A stretch of 64,000 nucleotides of DNA from Ephemerocybe angulata (taxonomy: Eukaryota > Basidiomycota > Agaricomycetes > Agaricales > Psathyrellaceae): positions 1-64,000 of the forward strand of contig JAACJK010000002.1 in the NCBI GenBank assembly GCA_013368325.1, written 5' to 3'. A program made the position numbers and the translations under genes. Below the pieces are notes generated by a model. It saw only the letters and a list, made by a program, of their open reading frames with translations, did no database searches and was not told the origin of the DNA. Positions 23,462 through 34,990 of the stretch are shown piece by piece (the first letter of the stretch is position 1; each line of letters opens with the position of its first letter).

Positions 23462-24458
23462 ATGCCAGCACTAAGCAGCGAGTGCGCTGTGTGCCTCGAA
23501 GAATACACCGAACCCGTGTGCATTCCCTGCGGTAAATCGCGCCGTTGCTCTCCTTAATCAGCTGCAAACTGACTGTCCTTTCTCGCATAGGGCATCTATA
23601 CTGTATGAAATGCGTGACAGAGGTTGTGAGGTACGGAGGTGGGAACTTTGGCAAGTGCCCGACATGCAAAAGGGACTTCAACCTCTGTAAGTCCTCTAAG
23701 ACGATCGGTAGGTTCGCGGGAGTACCCACCTTGATGCCCACTGTGCACTGTCCTGCGCACAGTCATACCCGACGCCACCTTCGTCCCTGAGGCCTTCAAA
23801 CCATTTCTTCTATCGCCCATTCGGCGGATCTACGCACCTGAAAGTCTCGACAAAGAACATGAAGATACCACTCCACTCAAGGACAAGATCAAAGAACTTG
23901 AAGCGAGCGTCAGCGAGGAGAGGGATCGAGTGTTCCAGCTGGAAGCAACATTAGAGGCGGATACGAGGGCGCTTGATGATTTGGAGGCAGAGGTAAAAGG
24001 GATGAAGAAGGATGGGAAGGTGAGGGAGAGGGAGGCGAGAAGGAAAGCCCGCGAGTTGAACAAGGCATTGCAGGAGAACAAGCGCCTGGAGGAGGAGATT
24101 GAAAAGCTGAAGGAGGCGTATGTGATTTAATGCCAAAGCTGAAATATAGAGACTGACGACACCTGGACATAGAAACGCCGCCTTGAATTCTACAAACGAA
24201 GAACTTACCGAGGAGATTGAGAGCTACAACGTCCGCCGTTGGGGTGCCTCCATCAAATCCGAATCGGATTCAGACGCGGGCCTGGAGATCATTCAGTGCA
24301 AGTATAAGGCACCCACTGCTCGAGTGTCTCGCCCTCGGAAGAGGAACTTGTGGGACGCTAGTGACGATGAAGACTCGGACGATTCAGTCGTTGAAATTCC
24401 GGACCCCAGACCGTCGGCCAAGAGGATCAAGCTCAGCATGCCACGCGTTCGACGTTAG
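23462..24458 (+). CDS. RING-finger protein with coiled coil, probable E3 ubiquitin ligase
   Basis: Four exons fit. ATG at 23462 starts MPALSSECAVCLEEYTEPVC. An intron splits the ring after CIPC and the next exon gives GHLYCMKC, then KCPTCKRDFN. Together they form a C3HC4 RING (C-x2-C, C-x-H-x2-C-x2-C, C-x2-C) within the first 65 residues. After a second intron, PIRRIYAP leads into a charged coiled coil of about 100 residues (KIKELEASVSEERDRVFQLE onward). The last exon, reached by an intron whose acceptor is near 24171, encodes an acidic and basic tail with a nuclear-type SAKRIKLSMPRVRR end. RING domains usually recruit E2 enzymes. Substrate is unknown, and I recognise no named ortholog. Confidence 0.82.
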
Positions 24459-25102
24459 CTTTCTCTTTTAATAAGGCCCAATTAAAATTTCCACTCTTTA
24501 TCGATATCTCGCCTGCGAGTATGTCTCGGGTATCTGGTTGGATTTAGTATCGGCTTAAATGTAATGTGTTGTTTTAATTTTAAGGCAACTGAAGCCATGA
24601 GAGGATTTATTGTAATCGCGACGCGACGCGTCAATATACACGCCCTTATTAGGGCGTGTCCGATTTGTTACACGGCCAATTTAAAACAATGCAACCTTAT
24701 CTACGAACAGCCACACTAGAGGCAGCGGGCTATGTATCCGGTTCGAAAATGTTCTCAAATATTCAATCAAACATTCATAGTTTTGGCGCTGATGTTTGTG
24801 GCTTGCGGAGGCTTTCAGCCATTGCAAATGTGTGCAGCAATGTTTGCAGCTAATCCATAGATTCGTTAACATTTAGTCTTTACCCCTCGAGAGCATAAGT
24901 CGGTGCCATGGCTACTCACCCAAGCGAACCCTGTTTTAAAAGAAGCTACTCTGAATGCTGGCACCTTTATTCGTGGAATACAAGGGCTTGGAAATTAAAT
25001 ATTTTTCATATCACGTTTGGGAACATATTTTCCTCATATAAATCGATCCGTGCCTCTAGTGCCACACACCTTCCCTCAATCCCCTCGAATCAGCCCTCCG
25101 CG
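24459..25102. other. Intergenic region with a hairpin
   Basis: No gene is recognised. The region is A/T-rich for this window. It holds the short perfect hairpin at 24638-24659 and the upstream sequence of MYND gene 4. Confidence 0.45.
24638..24659. repeat. Perfect 8-bp inverted repeat (hairpin)
   Basis: ACACGCCC and GGGCGTGT flank a TTATTA loop. It lies 180 nt past the stop of the RING gene. It could act in 3' end formation or be the relic of a small element; nothing else supports either reading. Confidence 0.55.
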
Positions 25103-27227
25103 ATGCGCAGGTTTAATCTCAATGCTAGCCGGCGATTCGAAACGGTTTGTACATGAGACCGCTGCTAGTTCCTACTTGCGTCAAGCTGACGATACTACAG
25201 TTAGTTGCAGCCGTGGAACGAGGATCGATGCCCCACTTCAAAGAGCTCAGTCAGGAGTGGCCTACAGACTTTCCGTCTATTATGCGCGCATTTGCTGCGG
25301 TTCTACAACACCTTTCCACCGAGACCTTCTTCAACGTGACAAGTGGGGGTCTCAACTTTGACGAAATCAACGAGACGATTTTACGAAGCTTGACGTCGTT
25401 CACAATGCTCATGGAGGTCGCTGCAAGGGAATTCGAAAGCGACGCAAGGCTTCGACAGGAACAAAGGGAGGAGCTTTTCTCAGTTTTTCAAAAGGACATG
25501 TCAGGCTTGCTTGATTGGTTTGAATTCTTCGCTCGCCAATCCCCAATCCTGATGAGGAATATTCCCTTCTCTCCTGATACTGGTGTCGGAGGCGTCGCAC
25601 TTATTTTCGCGTACTTGTTGCGACTCAGTCTCAACGACGAAGGTATATTCCCAGGACTCGAGCGCATCACCAACCTTTTGCTCGAAATGTGGATGGCTGG
25701 CCCAAGGATAGAACGTGGAAGGGACAGGAGTCTCCGTACTCCTCGTGAGTACATCACTGCGGTGTACCCCATGTTTCTTGCCTTCCGGGTGTACATCAGT
25801 GAAGAGCGGTATCTCTCTCTCCTGATCCAGATAATCAACATGCCTCGAAAAGGGCGATGGTACCAGCGCGTAGTCGACTCTTTCGTGTTTCGCCTCCAGG
25901 AATGGACCGCCGTGCACAGAAACTACAACGGTGACATCGGGTCATTGCAGGACATCGAGTCGATGCAGGACATCGTTGAGCTCTACCAGGCTCTCACTAG
26001 CTCCTCTGTACCATGCAAGCCTTTCCTTCGGCCACACGGCCCCTTGTTTGACGCGTTGAAGCGGGCGCGCGAACTGCCGGTTCCAATCCACGACGCAAAC
26101 GGGGACACTCTTGATCTGATTGTCGCCTCAACGCTCATCTCCCGTTCAGGGTTTCAGGCGCACAATGTCCTTTGTGCATTGCCGGATATGCTCGACGCGG
26201 GGTTCCTCGATGTTGTCACGCATCGCATTCTTCATCATCCTCGCGACCTTTCCAACCCCTTTCTTAAATGGTCTACCAAGAATCCACTGGGGGAATTGAC
26301 AGTCATGCTCTACCATCCTACCATCTACGACGCCGTGCATTCGGCCCTTTCGAGATTACCACAGCCCCTTCCTACTCGACTGTCATCGTATCCCGAATGG
26401 AGCTCGTTCTTGGAATTTAAAGAAATCTGTGCGAGGGGGTATGACTCTGCACCTCGCACTAGGATCTCCTTGTGCGATAATTTTCAAGTATGTCTGTCAT
26501 CGGGTTTCATATTATATACCATTGTGTTGACCTGTAGCGCCATCATGTCTGTTTTCAATTCAGCATAGCACGATGGGTGTGACACATCTCGACGATGTTC
26601 ACTCTGAACAGTGCTCCCAGTGCTGTTCTGTTGTCTACTGTTCCTCTCAATGCCAGCAGCATGACTGGAAGATGCTTCATCGAGATGAATGTGGGGCCCG
26701 TCATATCGACCGTATCCGTGAGTCACCGTCAAAGGGTTCTCTTTGATGCATGACTTGTAGAGACCCAGCTTATTCTACGGCTCGTTATAGGTCAGAGGGC
26801 AGACAAAGCTTGGATCTCCCACAGAACGCGTGGAATGTTCCTGCAGCTCCTCAAGGGCTTCCTTGAAGAATTCTGCGTCATCTTTCGAGATCCAGGGGAG
26901 GCGCTATTTGTAGACATCACGGCCTTCCCTGTGACGCCCTATGTTCTGCATTCAGCGACGCACCTGCTCTCTACCACAGTGGGCGAACTTGAATGTCAGG
27001 TATTCGAAGATAGTCGTTTCCGAGCAATGGCGGAAGAGAAGGGAGCGAGCCCTAACGGTAGTTCTTTGAGATTCGCCGGTTTTGCAGCATTGTTCGGGCA
27101 GTATATGATCTCAGCCATGGGCCTGTTCGACGATGCTGAACTGCGTAGGCCAGCGGTAACCAATATTAGTAGCATCTCTCGATTTCGACCACTCAACATT
27201 CACATAAAGCTCGCGATGCTGGACTGA
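25103..27227 (+). CDS. MYND-type zinc-finger protein, family gene 4 (C-x4-H form)
   Basis: Exons fit at 25103-25144, 25201-26487, 26564-26717 and 26791-27227, for about 639 residues. Exon 1 is MRRFNLNASRRFET; I chose this start because genes 5 and 6 have the same exon. Exon 2 holds the helical region from LVAAVERGSMPHF to LCDNFQ. Exon 3 carries HSTMG, QCSQC, YCSSQC and DWKMLHRDEC, with His as ligand 2. Exon 4 begins RQRADKAWISHRTRGMFL and contains GQYMISAMGLFDDAELRRP. The protein is a near copy of genes 5 and 6, which lie about 15 kb to the right on the opposite strand. Confidence 0.87.
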
Positions 27228-27373
27228 TCAATCTAATCACGGAGCAGAGCCATGTAATATTCAAGTTCCCCACTTTATCGACACAGGGCTTTGGACGTAA
27301 ACATAAATTGGGCATGTACAGTACGAAAAGATAAAGCCTCCACCACAGTAGCTTGGACCCTGCCATTTTCCCT

Positions 27374-29663
27374 TCACAATGTAAACCGCTGCGATAAATC
27401 CTAGAGTATCCGTTCAGCAACAGCACACGGGAGACAGGCAAAGGTGAGCTCACTAGTGGGTGCGAACAACTAATCTGCGCTTTCTGATGATACTGGGGTA
27501 TCAAGAGTTCTCTGAGGTGCGCCAGCAGTTCATCATACGTCTGGTGTAAATTGGTGGCTAGGACAGGGATGTCAGATCTGGGGCGCACATTAGAGTAGAA
27601 AGGACGCTTACTCAAAGTCTGAATGAGAGCCTGTATCCCGGTGTTAGAGTCAGTAAAGCTTGCGTAACGCAACATAAGACTTACATGGCTCATAGCGCCG
27701 ACAGCGACACCCCCTTTGAATGTGTCGGCGGACGTCTCGTCGTCCTTACAGGCAGACCAGCAGATCTAAGAAGATAGGGAGTGTGAATACCAGAAATGAC
27801 GTGAAATGCAAAAGCGTCACTCACGACATCCGCTGCTGGAGCTACCCCTCGTCCCACTGCTCTCCGAGAGACATGCTTGACACCGCGAAGTCGTCCGTGT
27901 GCCGAGTGCTACGGGACAGAATCCAGATTAATCCCTTACCAAAACGCTAGCCAGAGACTAGTACGCACAACGTATGGAAGATCCAAGACAGTTCCAGAAT
28001 GGCACGACTAGCAAGCAGGAATTTAGCACTGGGTAAATATGGAAACTAGTGTTTGCGCTACTCACGTCGAAAACAGCTGTCAAGCGACACCCGGGGGGTA
28101 AGGGCTGCACGAGCGCTTGATAAAGTTCATCATCGATGATATCGCCTGCCTTCTCAAAGTCCACAGGGTATATTGCTATACACAAGAGGTCACGTTAGAT
28201 ATAGGCGTCTTTTAACGAGGGCAATACATACTCTCATCCATATCGTCCTTCTCCCTTCCGCTGGCATCCTGTGACTGACCTCCGTGCCCCGAATCTGGAA
28301 TGACGATGAGCCCAAGAGGTGTTTGGGAGAGTGATATTACGTACAATGGAAGAACAGCGAATCATCCTTCTTCGCCCCATTTACCAGCCACATAAATGCC
28401 TTGAACATCTCTTTCCGTGTTGGTTTGATATTATTCCGGTCGTCATCGGTGAGTAGCAGGACGTTGGAAGGGTGGAATCCGTAGTTCCCTATATCAGTCT
28501 CTATATGAACAACACATAGTCATATTAGGTATGCGAACTCACGAATAATGAAATCCCGCGCCCCTCGAGCATCGTTCGCACATCCCTTCAGCTCGTCCCG
28601 CATGCCGACATAGTTTATACCGATCTGGGTAGGTATATCAGACTTGAAAGAACGAGTAAACAGTACGAAGACTTACGCAAACCGCCTTCTTGTTACCCCC
28701 ACAACGCGACTGGCACCACTTCGGATTCGGTGGTAGGATCTTATAATAATTCGCAAGCGCCTCATCGATAGCCTGCCCATGCGACGACCCATGTGAGAGG
28801 CCATTGATAAGAGGTATCACAGCCTGGGCTAAAGTCGAGTGCTGCTGTTGCTGAGGTGGATACGCATTTCCTCCCATATTGGTCGACATAGGATGTCCAG
28901 CGTAAGGTGATTGATGCTGCTGCTGGTGCTGACTCGGATACAGGGCACCATTCCCTCCTGCTCCATTCGACGGGTGACCCCCATACGACGCCGGCACCTG
29001 TCCATACCCCTGCGCAGATTGAGCATGTCCCATGGACGGCGCCCCAGCTCCACCATGAAGCTGCGTAGCCTGAGCCTGATAGTCCGGAACGTTCTGTGCA
29101 AGAGGATCATTCGACGGCCTCTCCCGATCCATTGGAACAGCTCCATGAGACCCAACGCCAGTGTGGTACGAACCTGTCGGCGGGTTATACCTGTTATGTC
29201 CCTGCGTCGCCTGTACCTGATAGTTTGGCGGGTTCTGCGCCAACGGATCGCTCGAAGGCCGAGCGCGGTCGCCTCTGTCCAGTGCGTAGGGCTGTTGTTC
29301 CTGTGGGCTGTACCACGATTGCGATGTAGGGCTTCCGAAGCCGTTGGGGTGGTGGCGGGAGTGAGAGCGGCCGCGGCTAGGGGCGGAGGTGACTATGGGT
29401 GGAGGGTACCTCGGGTCGTATGTGGAGGTCCTGGGTGGTACAGAGTGGTCGCGATGGCGTCTGCTTTTTGACTTGGATTTGTGACGGGGTGGGGAGTAGG
29501 AAGAGGCGCGTCGCAAGGCGGAGGGGCGTTTATGCGAGCTTGACGAGTGCTGGCCAATGGACGGGTTGAGGAATGCTGAAGGTGGTAGATGCGCATCTGA
29601 TTAAGGATCTGTGCAAATTAGGAGAAATGTACACTGACCAGTCTTCTTTCGCTGGTCAACCAT
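27374..29663 (-). CDS. MCA1: Type I metacaspase
   Basis: This is a Ca2+-dependent Arg/Lys-specific cysteine peptidase of clan CD, linked in fungi to stress response, protein quality control and cell death. A small first exon (MVDQRKKT, ATG at 29663; an in-frame ATG at 29711 is an alternative) joins a Pro/Gln/Tyr-rich prodomain of about 300 residues. The catalytic region is split by several short introns: CIGINYVGMRDELKGCANDA, VLLLTDD, the His box FHYSGHGGQ across a junction, AIYPVDFEKAGDIIDDELY, the Cys box DSCHSGTVLDLPY, then SACKDDETSADTF and GGVAVGAMSHAL. The protein probably ends SHPLRFTL with the stop at 27374-27376. Both catalytic residues are present. The prodomain has an internal repeat built on DPLAQN and QATQ. 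Confidence 0.9.
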
Positions 29664-31362
29664 CCTGGGATACTGGGTAATCTCGCTGTCGTGGTATATG
29701 GGTATGACCATAACGGCCTTGGGCCGAGGGTTGAACCTGCATAGTACACCAAACGGTGAGCCAGCCTTCCCTCTTCCCACTTTTCGAGAGCTATACCTGG
29801 GTAAAGGATCATCTGGATCTCTACAATCCAAGCCAATCAGCCCCAATACAATCCCTAGATTCGAGCAGCACTCACATCAGAAGTCGTTGCGACGAAAGGT
29901 CAATCCGCAGTCCTTGCGAGGCCTGAGGGGTAGAGCCAAAGAGAGGCATGGGTGAAGGGACAGGGAAGAGACCCGAAAGCGACGAACATCCCTAAAAGCT
30001 CAACCCTCGAGGAAGGTGACATCATGGTCAGTGGAGAGCTTCAATTGGGATGCTCGTTGACGTTGATGGCTCGGCTGGCCCCGGTGGGAAGGTTCGCACG
30101 ATAAGCGCTAAAGCCTCCGCGGGCGCTAAAGCGCTAACGGTCTATCGACGCGTTGTTGAAGTGGAGGAGTGCCTCCCTGCTCGACTGAATCTTAGAAGAA
30201 GCAGGAAGCGAGCGTGAACACAGGTTGCGAGCGCAGAGAGAAGAGATTGATTCAGCAAAGTTGTACACATGAGTAGTATAGACGGGGGATAGAGCCAGAC
30301 AAAAGACAGGAAGACACGTATCAGACAAGACGAGTAGGAAAGACAAGAGTAAGAAAGCGAACTGAAAAGAAAAAAGGAGGAGAAAAAAGAAAACAGACAA
30401 ACCGAAGATGGGGTGCATGAGGTGGTTCGGAACCGTGAGTATAAAATGAGTGTTGGAACAAGGGGAGGGTAGAAGAAAGATGAGGGGATTAAAGGCCAAA
30501 GCCTGGAGCCCAAGGGTGATGAGTGAGTGAGAGATAGATTGAATGGAACCCGGAAAGCAAAAGCGCAAAAGATGGTGACATGAACGATAGGAAGGACGCC
30601 GCGCGCCAAGACAAGGATGATAGAGGGCAAGATAGAGGAAACATTAACACAACAACGACAAGAAAATGCGTGCAAAACACAGGCTGCGAACGCAAAGACG
30701 AGCGAGACGAAAGGGATGTGAAAACGGGAAGAGATGAGAATAAGGAGCTGCTTGAGATGAATCGCCGTCCGGGTTTTCGAATCACCCAGGGTCGAGGGAA
30801 AGGAAGAGAACAACTCGGCAGAAGCAGAAGAATCGAAAACAAGAACATCATTAAAAGGACGACATATAAAGCGAACGAGAGATAAAAACGAAGAAGCAAG
30901 GCGGTCTACATAGAGCAAGGGGTTATAAGCTAGTTATACAAGTTGGCGAAGCATCACCGGAAGAAGAGATGACGAGCGCGGGGCCGGTGAGTAGCAGAGG
31001 ACGAAACAAGCGATGGCTGAGAAAATGGATATAGGGTGGGGGGAGGGGGACCAAAGCACTCGAATCGAACCAAAGCTACTATGTCAACCAGCCTTTTGTC
31101 GGTATAAATAAATAACAAAACAACGTGAAGAAATAGAGCGACAGAGCGGAAAGATAGAGGAGCGATAAGACAAGATAGCGCTGGTAGGCATTAGGATATG
31201 TGGGTTGGGAGGTATCTTGAAAGCGCATAGTGAAACCCCGGTCCATCCAGACAGAGATCCGAGGACGAAGACGAAGACGAAGAAAGCAAGACCGCCAAAA
31301 CCAAACACACCGGACGCATCGAAAGCACCTCGGTAGTATCACCACCACGGAGCACCGCCGCA
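29664..31362. other. Intergenic region with a long purine-rich tract
   Basis: The part up to about 30100 is upstream of the metacaspase gene. From about 30150 to 31060 the plus strand is strongly A/G-rich, so the minus strand is C/T-rich. Its long open frames on the minus strand translate only to Ser/Leu/Phe-rich low-complexity sequence, so I do not call them genes. Part of it may be 3' UTR of the LisH gene, whose stop is at 31363. Confidence 0.5.
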
Positions 31363-34300
31363 CTATTTCATCTCCAGCCCACTCAGATCGTCCCCGCTCC
31401 CGTTGAACCACGAACCGAAGTCCCTCTCAAAATCAATCCCGCTGTCCGGCGCAAACATGTTCGTATCAAACCCCCCAAGGCCCCCCCAAGCCCCGAAAAC
31501 TCGGTCGTGGAAAGGAACAGGCTATCGTCCATCAGCATCCCCGAACCAGCTCCCATGAGGCTTCCAGCAGGTGATGTCGTCATACCAGGCCCACCGCCCT
31601 GACTAGGCCCTCCTTGAGGCCCACCCTGCTGACCACCCCCTTGCTGCTGCATACCCTGCTGCTGCTGCCCCTGCCCCTGTGGAGCTGGCGTACCAGGATG
31701 GGGTATCTGCTGGTTATTATGCGGTTGCTGCGACGGCCCTCCTTGCTGAATATTTTGCTGCTGCGGCCCCCGCGGAGACGGCACATCGCCCATCCCCTTG
31801 CTAGGATCCTTCTGCCCGTCCTTGTTCAGCGCAGCTGAGGCGTTCGCAGGAGACGGAGGGGGCATCATGCTTCCCTGCGCCCCCGCCGCACCCGGAGGTG
31901 GGGGAACCATGCCCCCCGGTCGGCCTTGCTGTCCTTGCTTCGGGTCTAGCATGCGATTGTTGGGGTTCCCGAAGGGCTGCTGCTGCTGGGGACCTCCCTG
32001 CCCTTGTGGACCCCCGGATTCGGCCCACCTGGGTTGAACGAGCCCTGGTCAGGACCAGCGGGTGACCCAGCGTTCTGCTGCTGGCCTTGCATATTGTGAA
32101 CCTGGTGAAGGGGTACTCGATAGTTGCTTCCCATCTGACCCTGTTATGGTAATTGAGAACGTTCGACAGGAAAAAGAAGCCGCGTCGAAAAAGGAAACGT
32201 TGATCAAGCAGCGAATAGAGTGGAGTACGAGAAGGTGCGACGCGGGAACAATTCAATGACGACGTACGAAGAGCCAATCAGAGTTAAGCGAGCGCAGCGA
32301 TGAAGCGACGATGAGATAGAGGATGTCAGCAGCGTCCTGTCAGAAGGGGATAATTGCACATACCATGACCATTCCTCCTCCAATTGGAGGTCCCATCCCG
32401 CCCTGAGGACCCATCTGACCTTGCATCCCGCCCATTCCCTGCTGCCCTTGGGGCGGACCTGGTTGACCTTGCATATTCATCGGTGGTGGGATATGGCCGT
32501 TCATTTGCCCTTGCATCTGCCCTTGAGGACCCATGTTCGGTCGCATCATCATTTGGGGAGGCATTCCGGAGGGGGGAGGTTGTTGCTGAAGATGACCGGG
32601 AGGACCTTGATGCCCTTGTGAGGGGCCTTGTGGCGGCACGGCGGGTATCTGCTGGGGTGTTTGGGGGTATGGCATTGGGGTGGCACCCTTGGGTATCATG
32701 GGATTATCCATCGGGGAGCGACGTGGTCGTTTTGCGTTGGGAGGAGACAAATCCATAGATTGTTGATCGTGCTACATGAGTCTCGTCAGGTCTTGGATTC
32801 AGAAATGATTGTGATGCTTACCTCTTCGCCTGGTGAGGTGCTATTGCGCTTTCCGGCCCTCATCTGCTGTTGATGTTGCTGCTGTTGCTGCTGCTGGTGT
32901 TGAAGCTGTTGTTGCTGCCCTCGTTGCTGCTGCTGCATATGAGGGGGCATCATGGGAGTCTGAGGGCCACCAGGAGTAGATGGGTTCTTAGGGAACCGTC
33001 GACTAACGGCTTCGAGGATCTTGCGCTACAGCGACATCAGTAACGTGAGTTCAGGAACCTGCGTCAAACGCACCTTGTCGTTCATCGTCAAAGCCGAAAT
33101 ATCCTTGTCGCCCGGAATTCCAGCATCAGCCTTGGCTTGGGGGATAAGTTGTTGTTGCTGTTGGAGGAGCTTTTGGAACTCGTTCTGAACCGCGTAATCG
33201 CTCGAGCCTGGTTGGGGTATCGGTTGGCGGTTTCCCATCGACGGGCTTTGCTGCATCATTGACATTTGAGGTGTCGTCGTTCTACTCGGGGGCCTGCCAT
33301 TAACCATTTGCGGAAAATTACCTCCCTGCGGAGCGCCGGGTGGGTTACCCTGCTGAGGTTGCTGAGGCACTCCGCCAGCTACCATGCCCTGAGGTATTCC
33401 AGTCGGAGGCAGCATCGACCCACGGTTGATAAGAGGCGACGGTCCACCGAGGTTTCCCATGGGAGCAGACTGCGGCCCAGGCGGCTGCCCAGAAGGCGGA
33501 TGAGGACCTTGCTGCTGCACGTTTGGTGAGTGCGCCATTGTCGGAGATGAGAAGGGAAGGTTGTGGTTGGGCGTTCCCACTGGTCGTTGCTGCTGTTGCT
33601 GTTGGCCGTTGGGAGGCTGCTGTTGCGGTGGGCCGTTCATCGACGCTGGGCGTTGGCCAGGCATCATGGGATTGAAGTTGGGGGGTTGGGGGCCGTGTTG
33701 TTGGTGTTGATTAGGCGCTGATCCGGGAGTCGGGGGGTGAGGTGCAGCGATGCCATTAGGTTGAGGGGCAGGGCCTCCACCCACAGAGAAGTTTGGCTGC
33801 GATGAGCCAGGAGGCAACTGATGCTGACCTAAACGGGAAGAGCGTCAGAATCGAAGTGCAGGGGCGAGGGCGCAGAGTGCGTACCAGGCATCGCAGAACC
33901 TATCCCGTTCATCATCCCACTCGGCCCCTGGTTCGGTCGCTGCAGCGTCGGGGGCGGACCTTGAGGCACCGGTTGTCCTGTCCGAACGGCATTCCGAGTC
34001 GCCTGCTGCTGCTGCTGCTGGTGCTACGACGGTGTCAACAATGGCGGCACGCACGAGATTTCGTCCGAATCACCTGTGTATATAGCAATGCGTCCTCTGA
34101 GCCCCCTCCACTCGACTTTGCCTGGAATAACACCCAAAATACACTCCACCACCTGTGTATGGTATCAGTAAGATGTGCCACTGCCGGGTAAACGGGGCAA
34201 ACGCACTCGAAAAGCAAGCCCTGCCGAGCATCGATGGGGGGTCGCGCATCATTGGGTATATCTGCCTCCACTGCCAGCTCTTTGCACGTCTTCCGGTACC

Positions 34301-34529
34301 CTCTTTTCCAGCAATAATCGTAGATATAGATGTTGAACCTGTGAGACGACGGGGCGGAAGGGCGTGGCCGGAAACAACCCGTTGAGCGAAATGTAAGTTG
34401 GCAAAATGGAGAGTATTGCACTCACATCTTCTCGCCCTCCCATGATAACGGAGTTACTGAAGAGGGGTCTCCGGGATGGGGAGGACCTGAGGCCGTGGAA
34501 CCAGGTGTCGGGGGAGGAACCGCTGCCAT
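31363..34529 (-). CDS. LisH-domain glutamine-rich transcriptional regulator (Flo8/Som1/SSBP-like)
   Basis: ATG at 34529 starts MAAVPPPTPGSTASG, and exon 1 ends WEGEKM. The next exon gives the LisH domain FNIYIYDYCWKRGYRKTCKE, then PPIDARQGLLFE and WWSVFWVLFQAK. This is the layout of the fungal Flo8/Som1 and animal SSBP/LUFS proteins, which act as nuclear co-regulators with LIM-binding-type partners. The rest (about 700 residues) is Gln/Pro/Gly/Met-rich with polyQ encoded near 32869-32940, and includes KRPRRSP, a likely nuclear signal. The C-terminus GIDFERDFGSWFNGSGDD ends at the stop 31363-31365. Two frame breaks fall in homopolymers, C5 at 32011-32015 and C7 at 31481-31487; one extra base in each restores a continuous reading frame. 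A long intron (about 210 nt) lies near 32154-32364. Confidence 0.82.
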
Positions 34530-34990
34530 GTATCAACTCGGCGGCGACGTCGACGACGGTGGGCAATGGCGGCGACCCGGGGGCGGCTGAATGACGCTGG
34601 GGCGAGCGAAATTTGGTTCCGGTTCACAGAAGGGGAGAGAGAGCAGGAAGCGCGTGTATCGATATAACAGGACAAGATTGCGGATTTATGTCAGGGTCTT
34701 GGGAAAATAGATCTGGACCGGGCTGCAGCAGGCGTTCGGTGGCCGGAAAGCGGGTTCGGACGCTGCCTGGAACGATCTCGAGGGCCTTTTGGACGGCGAC
34801 GACGACGACTGGGACGACGGCGACAACGGGCACAGCAGCGAGCTCCTCAACGAGGACAGCGAGGACGCCAAACACACACCGACTAATGTCACGCCCACGG
34901 TCACATCATTCCCGTCACGCTCTCACCCTTCGATTACTACCCACTACTGTACAGGTGTATTATAGTCGTACAAAATGTAATATATCCCCC
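34530..34990. other. Upstream region of the LisH gene
   Basis: On the plus strand an open stretch at about 34700-34950 would read as an acidic peptide (LLDGDDDDWDDGDNGHSSE). It has no good start codon in frame, so I treat it as 5' UTR/promoter sequence of the LisH gene or an unsupported exon. Confidence 0.4.

Noticed and set aside
30134..30918. Long open frames on the minus strand (up to 258 codons)
   Set aside because: They overlap in several frames, translate to Ser/Leu/Phe-rich low complexity and follow from the C/T bias of the strand.
34688..34950. Acidic plus-strand open stretch between the LisH and START genes
   Set aside because: There is no in-frame start or splice site, and no recognised family.
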